A stretch of 11,055 nucleotides of DNA from Actinomycetota bacterium (GTDB lineage: Bacteria; Actinomycetota; Actinomycetes; Actinomycetales; Actinomycetaceae). The DNA lies in the NCBI GenBank assembly GCA_019425105.1, contig JAHYYD010000018.1, positions 4,590 through 15,644 of the forward strand, written 5' to 3'. Positions within the stretch are counted from its first letter, which is position 1, and each line of letters opens with the position of its first letter. The position numbers were made by a program, and so were the translations under genes. Of this stretch, positions 1 through 5,654 are shown piece after piece. The notes beneath the pieces were generated by a model. It was not told the DNA's origin. It worked only from the letters and a program-made list of their open reading frames with translations, and did not search any database.

Positions 1-645
1 TCGGTCTTGTCGCCGTGGCGCGTCGAATCAGCAGCGTCGTCGGCCTTGCCGTTGGTGGAGTGGTCCTTTGCCTTGGGGTCGGCGTCCGCGCGCTCGCCGG
101 AATCCTTGTCGGACTTGTGCGTGTCGGCCTCGTCCTTGGTGGACTTGGTGTCGGCGTCGTCGGTCTTGGTGGTGTGCTTGTCGTCGGTGTCCTTGGGGTG
201 CTCGTCGCCGTCGTGGTGTGCGGCGTCGTCTTCCTTGTGGGACTTGTCCGATGTGGGCTTGTCGGCCTCGGGCTTGTCGGCCTCGGTCTTGTCGCCGTGG
301 CGCGTCGAATCAGCGGCGTCGTCGGCCTTGCCGTTGGTGGAGTGGTCCTTTGCCTTGGGGTCGGCGTCCGCGCGCTCGCCGGAATCCTTGTCGGACTTGT
401 GCGTGTCGGCCTCGTCCTTGGTGGACTTGGTGTCGGCGTCGTCGGTCTTGGTGGTGTGCTTGTCGTCGGTGTCCTTGGGGTGCTCGTCGCCGTCGTGGTG
501 TGCGGCGTCGTCTTCCTTGTGGGACTTGTCCGACGTGGGCTTGTCGGCCTCGGTCTTGTCGCCGTGGCGCGTCGAATCAGCAGCGTCGTCGGCCTTGCCG
601 TTGGCGGAGTGGTCCTTTGCCTTGGGGTCGGCGTCCGCGCGCTCG
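1..645 (-). repeat. Long tandem repeats (282/267 nt) in the charged tail of the giant gene
   Basis: The landmark CGTCGAATCA (plus strand) recurs at 21, 303 and 570. Copy 21-302 and copy 303-569 are almost identical, differing by a 15-nt insertion (one extra EADKP in the protein) and scattered single bases. A third, partial copy runs from 570 to ~645 before diverging. The array reaches the left edge and may continue. The encoded unit is K/D/E/H-rich, e.g. HGDKTEADKP and DEADTHKSDKDSGERADADP. Confidence 0.9.
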
Positions 646-3600
646 ACGGAGTCGTGCCCCTGCTTAGCGTCGGCATCGGCCTTGCCGGAGCCATGTGCGT
701 CGCCGGAGCCGTGGCCAGCCTTCGTGGTGTCTGCGGCCTCGTCCACGTGGGTGGCGGGCGTGTCGGCTGCATACTTTCCGCCATGTGGCTGCGTTTCACC
801 ACTGAGCTCTTCGATCATGTCGTCGTTGGGCGACTTTTCGAGTGCATCTGGGGCGGCCGTGGCTGCGCGGTTGGCCTCGTAGTTGTTGTCGAGGACCTTG
901 GCGTAGTCGTCGACTGTTTGAGGGTCTTCGGGGGTGGTCTTAGCAGGCCGGGTGGGTTCGCCTCTAAGGTCTTCGGCGATCTCGTTGTAGGGTAACTTTT
1001 CGGGTGCATCAGGGCCGGGTTTGTCGGCTTCGGTTTTGTCGCCGTGGCGTGTCGAATCAGCGGCATCGTTGGCCTTGCCGTTGGCGGAGTGGTCCTTCGT
1101 CGTCGGGTCGGCGTCCGCGCGCTCGACGGAGTCGTGCCCCTGCTTAGCGTCGGCATCGGCCTTGCCGGAGCCATGTGCGTCGCCGGAGCCGTGGCCAGCC
1201 TTCCTGGTGTCGGCGGCCTCGTCCGCGTGGGTGGCAGGCGTGTCTGCTGCATTCTTTCCGCTATGCGGCTGCTTGTCGCCGCCCAGGCTGTCCCCGGCAG
1301 GAGTTTCCTTCTTGGGAGTGCTATGCGCATCGTGAGATGACGGTGCGCCGGGGCGACCGTCCCCACCCTGCCCTGCCCGGGGGGTGTCACCGTGGCCGGG
1401 GGTGGAATCAGCGCGTGAAACGCCGTGCGTATCACCGGTGGGCATGCCAGGATCGGCACGGTGCGGACCCTGTGCAGGGGTCGACGAGCCACCGTGGGTG
1501 CCAGTATCAGCGCCAACATGGCCACCGCCCTGGCCCGTGGGGGTGCCAGCAGCGTACGTTCCACGCGACGCATCGCCTACGCCGCCACCGACATCAGCGG
1601 AATTACTGACGCCGTGTGCGCCGTGACCTGCATGTCCTGCATTCGCTCCGAAATCGGCGGTGCTGCCGAAGCCGTCCGCTCCGTGGCTCACACGGCTCGG
1701 ATCGCTGCCACCGAAGGCGCCAGCGCGCTCGTAGGATCCCTGAGCGCCCACGCTGGCCTCGCTACGACCAACGCCCGCGCCGACAAGCTCATCGGCACCG
1801 CGCGTCTCACCGTTAGCGTGGGTCAAGCTGTAATCCAGGTAGGAAGAGTCCTTCCTGTTCTCAGAGCCAAAAAGATCGAAATCGTCCCGGTTCGTCGATA
1901 AGCCGTCGGAGTCCCACGAATTGTCGGGCTTCCGCGGAGACTTCCCGCCAACTGCAGCGGGAGCCTGAGACCCGACCTCGTCAGGTGTCATGGAACGATC
2001 AGGGCCAACACGGTAAGAATCATCAGGCTTCCGCGGAGGATTCCCGCCAGCTGCAGCAGCAGCGTCAGGCCCGACCGCGGCAGACGACGGAGCTCCGTCG
2101 GTGCCGCCGCGGCGGGCACCACCTGCGGTTTCGACAGGATGGTACTGGCCGTTGGGAACCTTGTCGGAATCACCGGGCGTGACATCCACATGATCCAAGC
2201 TCTTCTGGTTGCCACCAACGTGCGTATCGATCTTGTTCGCCGGGGCACCGAAATTGGTGCCCGAACGGGTAAATATCTTGTCAGGATCGACGGGCTTCTT
2301 CTGCGCAATAGCCTCAGACGGTGCCGCGCGCTCGCCCACACCGTCGTTGCGCACGGGAGCAGCGGGCGAGCCGCCAGCAGCACCGTGGCCAGAAGCCCCG
2401 CCGTGCGAGCCAGCAGCGGGAGCACCGGTAGTGGGTGCGCCGTGGGTGCCAGTTGCGGGTGCGCCGGTCGCGGGAGCGCCGTGTGTGCCCGCGCCGGTCG
2501 CAGGAGCACCGGTTGCGCCGTTGGCGGTGCTTCCTGCACCGTGGGTGGCGCCGCCAGTATCCGCATTCATAAACGCATTGTTGTGAGCACTGTGAGACGC
2601 GCTGGGGGCAGTGTTCGCGGGAGCCGCATGCCCGGCGGTGCCAGCATCGCCGGCTGCGGAGGCATGAGGCGTCGCGGCGGGCTGAGCCGCACTCGACACA
2701 CCGTTGGAGCGGTGGCCCGGATCCGTGGGCGGAAGAGCAGAATCCTTGACATCCGCACCACCGTGCGAGGCATGGCTGGCGTTGCCCGCAGTATCTGCGG
2801 TGTTGCCGCCTGCGTGCGAGGCGTGGCTGGCGTTGCCCGCGGCGTCTGCGGTGTTGCTGCCAGCGTGTGCGGCGTGGCTGGCGTTACCAGCAGCGTCAGC
2901 GGCGTTGCCGCCAGCGTGAGCGGCGTGGCTGGCGTTGCCTGCAGCGTCTGCGGCGTTGCCGCCAGCGTGAGCGGCGTGGCTGGCGCTACCGGCACCGTTT
3001 GCGGCATGGCTCGCGCCACTGGCGAAGCCACCGCCACCAGAAGCTGCATGGCCTGCACTGCTCGCACCGCTGGCGATACCGCCACCGCCAGAAGCGGCGT
3101 GCGTCGCGTGGCTGGCGCTACCGGCAGCATCGGCGGCCCCGCCAACTGCGTGCGCGGCGTGGCTAGTGTCCCCGATAGCCGCGCCAGCCCTCGTGGCGCG
3201 GCCGGCGTCAGCGGCCCCGTCCAGGGTGCCAGCCATGCCGTTGGCAGCGTGACCCAGGTCGTGGGCGTGGTCGGCGGCTCCGACCAGGTGCTTTGCGGTG
3301 TTCGCCAGATCCGCGGCCGTATCGATGCCGCGGGCGCTGAGCTCGCCGACCATGTTCTTGCCGAGCTTAGCCAGGGAACGGACGTCGTCGGGGTTAATCG
3401 GCAGGATCGCCTTGATGACCTCTTTACCGATGCGGAGAGCACGAGCTCCGCCGGTCAGGGCCTTCTCGCCGGCAGACACGCCGGCGCTGCCACCCATGGT
3501 CGCAAGTGCAAGGATCACGTCGGGCAGGAGGTGGCCAATGGCGCGTCCGGGATCGTCGGTCCACGTATCCCAGTCAATCAGAGACTTGCCGACAGCCGTC

Positions 3601-4382
3601 ATGAAGCCCACGGGGTCGTTCCACAGCGCCTTCGCCATGGCCGCTAACGTCTCGGTGGGTATCTCTCTATGCTTGATGTTGTACTCGTCCAGGGTCATGT
3701 CGCCCATGAGTACGCGGCCGAAGTCCCACATGCCCTCGCCGCCGCTCAGCTTCCATACCAGCTTCACGATTTCGACAACGGCCTCGAAGGCGCCGCCCAG
3801 GATCGAACCAGCCGTGCGGGTCACCGCATCCCACCACGTGCGCTCGGGCAGCTTCGTAATACCCGCATTCAATGCGGTAATCAGCAGGTCACCGGCCTCG
3901 TTGACCTGATCGACCAGCGTCTGGAAATCAGCTTCTGCGGCCGCCATGGCCGAGCGGCCCGGACCCTCATTACAAGAGGCACCAAACACGGGCAAAACAC
4001 CATATGCGGCGGCCTCGCTGCGCGCATCAGCCTGATTGTTCTGCGCCTGCTGGACCGCGTCGCGGCCCTGCTCCCAACGGACGCGAATCCCATCACACTG
4101 GGACTGCGCCGACGCCAGCGTCGACGCATACGACGAGTAGGCCTCGGACGCCGACGAGAACGCTTCCTGGGCGTCCACCCAGCCCTGGACCTGCACCTTG
4201 AACTTCGAACGGAAATGATCCGCCGCCCGGCCCTCCCACCCATCAGCGTTGAGGGAGGACAAACCAGAATGGATATTCCCGAACTCGTCGGCGCGAGCCA
4301 TCATCACCGCGGCGCGCGTCGAAATACCACCAGGATCCCCACCGATCGAAAAAACTGGCGCACCACGGGCAACAACACCCAC
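1..4382 (-). CDS. Giant type VII secretion substrate, probable polymorphic toxin (C-terminus beyond window)
   Basis: The frame is open from a GTG at 4382 to the left edge with no stop; I translated all 1460 visible codons. Residues 1-60 contain GGDPGG, a helical stretch, then W49-E-G51 followed by RAADHFRSKF, the W-x-G/AA-x-x-F pattern of actinobacterial T7SS-signal domains. Residues ~60-160 are helical, with two cysteines (C96, C137). Residues ~180-360 form an ordered middle with the motif DDPGRAIGHLLPDV, a type of segment seen in actinobacterial T7SS toxins. From ~residue 380 it is low complexity: Ala/Gly/His repeats, Gly/Ala/Pro/Thr repeats, then a K/D/E/H-rich tail (from ~1040) made of long repeats. 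No signal peptide is seen. It is the last visible gene of a tight operon of small helical proteins, which fits an exported effector with its partners. The start has only a weak GGGGG Shine-Dalgarno, 11 nt upstream. The effector domain is not visible, so 'toxin' is inference; a secreted surface protein is the alternative. Confidence 0.85.
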   Translation of the reverse strand, partial: MGVVARGAPVFSIGGDPGGISTRAAVMMARADEFGNIHSGLSSLNADGWEGRAADHFRSKFKVQVQGWVDAQEAFSSASEAYSSYASTLASAQSQCDGIRVRWEQGRDAVQQAQNNQADARSEAAAYGVLPVFGASCNEGPGRSAMAAAEADFQTLVDQVNEAGDLLITALNAGITKLPERTWWDAVTRTAGSILGGAFEAVVEIVKLVWKLSGGEGMWDFGRVLMGDMTLDEYNIKHREIPTETLAAMAKALWNDPVGFMTAVGKSLIDWDTWTDDPGRAIGHLLPDVILALATMGGSAGVSAGEKALTGGARALRIGKEVIKAILPINPDDVRSLAKLGKNMVGELSARGIDTAADLANTAKHLVGAADHAHDLGHAANGMAGTLDGAADAGRATRAGAAIGDTSHAAHAVGGAADAAGSASHATHAASGGGGIASGASSAGHAASGGGGFASGASHAANGAGSASHAAHAGGNAADAAGNASHAAHAGGNAADAAGNASHAAHAGSNTADAAGNASHASHAGGNTADTAGNASHASHGGADVKDSALPPTDPGHRSNGVSSAAQPAATPHASAAGDAGTAGHAAPANTAPSASHSAHNNAFMNADTGGATHGAGSTANGATGAPATGAGTHGAPATGAPATGTHGAPTTGAPAAGSHGGASGHGAAGGSPAAPVRNDGVGERAAPSEAIAQKKPVDPDKIFTRSGTNFGAPANKIDTHVGGNQKSLDHVDVTPGDSDKVPNGQYHPVETAGGARRGGTDGAPSSAAVGPDAAAAAGGNPPRKPDDSYRVGPDRSMTPDEVGSQAPAAVGGKSPRKPDNSWDSDGLSTNRDDFDLFGSENRKDSSYLDYSLTHANGETRGADELVGAGVGRSEASVGAQGSYERAGAFGGSDPSRVSHGADGFGSTADFGANAGHAGHGAHGVSNSADVGGGVGDASRGTYAAGTPTGQGGGHVGADTGTHGGSSTPAQGPHRADPGMPTGDTHGVSRADSTPGHGDTPRAGQGGDGRPGAPSSHDAHSTPKKETPAGDSLGGDKQPHSGKNAADTPATHADEAADTRKAGHGSGDAHGSGKADADAKQGHDSVERADADPTTKDHSANGKANDAADSTRHGDKTEADKPGPDAPEKLPYNEIAEDLRGEPTRPAKTTPEDPQTVDDYAKVLDNNYEANRAATAAPDALEKSPNDDMIEELSGETQPHGGKYAADTPATHVDEAADTTKAGHGSGDAHGSGKADADAKQGHDSVERADADPKAKDHSANGKADDAADSTRHGDKTEADKPTSDKSHKEDDAAHHDGDEHPKDTDDKHTTKTDDADTKSTKDEADTHKSDKDSGERADADPKAKDHSTNGKADDAADSTRHGDKTEADKPEADKPTSDKSHKEDDAAHHDGDEHPKDTDDKHTTKTDDADTKSTKDEADTHKSDKDSGERADADPKAKDHSTNGKADDAADSTRHGDKT
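541..1270 (-). repeat. 480-nt-spaced duplication in the giant gene
   Basis: Bases 541-~782 match 1021-~1262 at a constant 480-base offset; 661-720 and 1141-1200 are identical. The intervening segment carries a diverged pair: PDALEKSPNDDMIEELSGE (~845-789) and PDAPEKLPYNEIAEDLRGE (~1017-961). So the tail grew by nested duplication events of different age. Confidence 0.85.
2778..2981 (-). repeat. Four tandem 51-nt repeats (17-aa Ala/Gly/His/Asn units)
   Basis: Residues 468-535 of the giant protein are four units of SHAAHAGGNAADAAGNA with small changes (GSNT, SHAS). Just before are two diverged HAASGGGG-I/F-ASGAS units (~3108-3000). Probable flexible or stalk-like linker. Confidence 0.85.
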
Positions 4383-4388
4383 GTCAGA

Positions 4389-4640
4389 TCACGCCCCCGA
4401 ACCAACGACGGGCGACTGGCCGAGCGCCTCAGCAGCCGTCTGAACAGTCGTCATGTACTCCTTAGCCTTATCCATGTACTCGCTATAGGCACCTAGAGCG
4501 CCACTGACCGCACTGGAGGCAGCCTTGATCTCATCACGCAAGTCGTTCGTGCCCTTTTCCCACGTGTCCTGGAACGCGTTCGTGCGCTCCCACACCTCAG
4601 GATTCTCCAGCATCCCCGAGTTAGGCACCCAATCCTCCAC
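4389..4640 (-). CDS. Small helical WXG100-like protein, probable T7SS partner (83 aa)
   Basis: GTG start at 4640 with a perfect AAGGAG six bases upstream; 83 residues. The protein is almost entirely helical apart from an N-terminal segment that reads VEDWVPNSG then LENPEVWERT, followed by a long amphipathic helix ending near VQTAAEAL. Size, helicity, Trp residues (W4 and others) and position directly before a giant T7SS-type substrate point to an ESX/WXG100-like partner or targeting protein, by analogy with the small helical Lap proteins encoded before LXG toxins in Firmicutes. Its TGA stop lies 6 bases before the GTG of the giant gene, in the same reading frame. The upstream 27-aa ORF is also in this frame, separated by one TAA, so this could be the C-terminal part of an originally longer (~112-residue) protein. 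The exact family is not identified. Confidence 0.75.
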   Translation of the reverse strand: MEDWVPNSGMLENPEVWERTNAFQDTWEKGTNDLRDEIKAASSAVSGALGAYSEYMDKAKEYMTTVQTAAEALGQSPVVGSGA

Positions 4641-4643
4641 GTC

Positions 4644-4727
4644 TTACTCCTTGGCCGCCTCCTCAAAAGAAGACAACGACTGTACGAACGAGGACATGGC
4701 CTCCACATCGACCTTAAAATCACTCAC
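4644..4727 (-). CDS. 27-aa ORF, possible N-terminal part of split WXG-like protein
   Basis: Starts at GTG 4727 with GGA nine bases upstream (directly after the TAA of the preceding gene) and stops at TAA 4646-4644. The peptide begins MSDFKVDVEAMSSF and ends SLSSFEEAAKE. It looks like the first helix of an ESX-like protein: short acidic N-terminus, then amphipathic hydrophobics at regular spacing. Its stop is immediately followed, in the same frame, by the 83-aa ORF. The last two codons (AAG GAG) double as the Shine-Dalgarno of that ORF. It may be a genuine microprotein that couples translation, or the 5' half of a gene interrupted by a nonsense codon. It is too short for homology to decide by eye. 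Confidence 0.45.
   Translation of the reverse strand: MSDFKVDVEAMSSFVQSLSSFEEAAKE
4647..4652 (-). promoter_or_regulatory. Ribosome binding site inside upstream ORF
   Basis: AAGGAG on the minus strand, six bases (TAAGAC) before GTG 4640. It decides that start and also encodes the last Lys-Glu of the 27-aa ORF, so the stop codon of one ORF sits between the Shine-Dalgarno and start of the next. This geometry favours translational coupling. Confidence 0.75.
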
Positions 4728-4739
4728 GATCGCCAATCC

Positions 4740-5039
4740 TTAACCGTCGATGCACGCAAACGCTTTAGACTCAGCATGCTGACCCTCCGCCAGGATCTTC
4801 TCCATCGCCTCAGCTGCCGCCGTCAACACATCCGCCAATTCCTCACCGCGCTTTTCCAGGCGCTTAAGCGCGCCATCGCACGCCTGACGAGACTCACCCG
4901 TCCAATCGCCCACAGCAGCCCTAATGTCAGCACTGACATCAGGAATGAAATCCTTAACCACCAGGACTCTCTGACGGAAAGCCTGAGCCATCTCAGTGGC
5001 ACAGGCCTCCTCAAAGACCAGCATCGAATCGCTACTCAT
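4740..5039 (-). CDS. WXG100-like small T7SS protein (99 aa)
   Basis: ATG at 5039 has a GGGGGG tract six bases upstream; a TTG at 5045 would touch that tract and is rejected. The 99-residue protein is predicted as two long helices joined by a turn with D-W-T-G-E, matching the helix-W-x-G-helix hairpin of the ESAT-6/WXG100 superfamily. Before it are helices with VFEEACATEM and FIPDVSADIRAAVG; after it RRLEKR-type heptads and AAAEAMEKILAEG. No signal peptide or membrane segment. It lies 13 bases after the stop of the 125-aa gene, in an operon leading to the giant T7SS-type substrate, so it is likely a co-secreted partner or chaperone. It could equally be an ESX structural substrate; no ESX core genes are in the window. 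Confidence 0.8.
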   Translation of the reverse strand: MSSDSMLVFEEACATEMAQAFRQRVLVVKDFIPDVSADIRAAVGDWTGESRQACDGALKRLEKRGEELADVLTAAAEAMEKILAEGQHAESKAFACIDG

Positions 5040-5052
5040 TGACAACCCCCCA

Positions 5053-5430
5053 TCATGATACCGGCTGGGACAGCCGCATCAGCTCGTCGTACAAGCCGCC
5101 ACCCGACGAATCCCCGCCCGGCTCCGACCCGGAAGTCGCCTGAACCAACGACTGCATAATTTCTTCTTCGCACGCACCAAAAGACCGCTCGACGCCCACC
5201 AAAGCCTCGGCCAAACGCTCTAAGTCATCAAACAACGCACTCAGGGAATCACCCCACATAGTCAGCGCATTGCCCAACGGCTCCATGAACGGACCGTTGA
5301 TCCCCTCCGACGCGGACGTCACATCCTCGCCGATCATCGACACCGCCTGAGAAAAAGGCTCAGCGTTAGCTTCAATACCCCGGGCAGCCTCAACCAGCCT
5401 GCCCGGAGTAAACCCAACATCTGCGCTCAT
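5053..5430 (-). CDS. Small helical T7SS-associated protein, first gene of the operon (125 aa)
   Basis: I chose ATG 5430 (MSADVGFTPGRLVEAARG) because the reading upstream is Arg-rich, lacks family-like sequence and overlaps the CDF remnant on the same strand. The 125-residue product begins with a short segment F-T-P-G-R-L followed by a helix, resembling the N-terminus of ESX/EspC-like small proteins. The centre holds MWGDSLSALFDDLERLAEALV (W-G near the helix turn) and the end is a Gly/Ser-rich linker plus a short LYDELMRLSQ helix. No signal peptide or membrane span. It is the promoter-proximal member of the minus-strand cassette; the ATG of the next gene is 13 bases after its TGA. The role as a partner protein for the giant substrate is inferred from size, helicity and position. 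Confidence 0.75.
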   Translation of the reverse strand: MSADVGFTPGRLVEAARGIEANAEPFSQAVSMIGEDVTSASEGINGPFMEPLGNALTMWGDSLSALFDDLERLAEALVGVERSFGACEEEIMQSLVQATSGSEPGGDSSGGGLYDELMRLSQPVS

Positions 5431-5436
5431 TCCATC

Positions 5437-5465
5437 AACCTGCAAACACACTGACCGCCTGTCAA
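5437..5465 (-). promoter_or_regulatory. Candidate sigma-70-type promoter of the T7SS operon, possibly leaderless
   Basis: A consensus TTGACA lies on the minus strand at 5465-5460, a 17-base spacer follows, then CAGGTT (5442-5437), which keeps the two most conserved -10 bases (A2, T6). This would place the transcription start at or next to the A of ATG 5430, i.e. a leaderless message, common in actinobacteria. The -35 overlaps one arm of the hairpin at 5458-5473. The -10 is weak, so this is a candidate only. Confidence 0.45.
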
Positions 5466-5473
5466 GCGACAGG
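5458..5473 (-). terminator. 6-bp perfect hairpin after the CDF remnant (terminator or operator)
   Basis: CCTGTC and GACAGG flank a four-base loop (AAGC on the plus strand). It lies 10 bases past the stop of the CDF remnant, so it could be that gene's old terminator, but no T-tract follows. It also overlaps the -35 of the candidate operon promoter, so it might be a binding site. Function uncertain. Confidence 0.35.
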
Positions 5474-5483
5474 GGTTGCCGAG

Positions 5484-5640
5484 CTAGTGCTCGATGTGCT
5501 CGTGGCTCGCATGCTCGGGGCATTCGAGCTGGAACGTGGAATGCGCGATCGGGAAGTGGTGGCACGCGCACTCGCCCAGCTCGTGGACAATACGATCGCG
5601 CGTGGGACCGTCGGCCTCGTGCCCCTCGTGAACCGTCAGG
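5484..5640 (-). pseudogene. C-terminal fragment of a cation diffusion facilitator (CDF/CzcD-like) metal transporter
   Basis: On the minus strand, codons from ~5640 to the TAG at 5486-5484 read LTVHEGHEADGP, then RIVHELGECACHHF and PIAHSTFQLECPEHASHEH. This matches the cytoplasmic C-terminal domain of CDF zinc exporters: a beta strand 'GHLTVH', a helix, then the typical F-x-I-x-H-x-T-x-Q-x-E strand and a His/Cys-rich tail. About 52 codons remain. The six-helix membrane domain and the rest of the cytoplasmic domain (~250 residues) should continue to the right, but that DNA is the start of the divergent hydrolase gene, and the antisense reading there has no CDF features. So the gene is 5'-truncated at about 5641-5655. 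A non-functional remnant is the simplest reading. Confidence 0.65.
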
Positions 5641-5654
5641 CCACCCCTGGCACA

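Noticed and set aside
1..1270. CRISPR-like or intergenic satellite array
   Set aside because: Repeats are hundreds of bases long, lack unique spacers, differ by multiples of three and keep the protein frame open.
815..3442. Minus-strand open frames 815-1573, 1988-2566 and 2567-3442
   Set aside because: They lie in a different frame from the continuous 4382-to-1 frame and have Arg/Pro/Thr-rich shadow composition.
2139..3647. 502-codon plus-strand open frame with Arg/Gly/Val/Ala repeats
   Set aside because: It is the codon-register antisense of the T7SS-type substrate. Its product is low-complexity Arg/Val/Gly with no domain, while the minus frame shows W-x-G, ordered helices and continues without a stop.
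5487..5654. N-terminal extension of the hydrolase to a GTG at 5487
   Set aside because: This stretch is antisense to the CDF remnant, has no family-like sequence, and the family N-terminus with the first membrane segment begins at about 5664.
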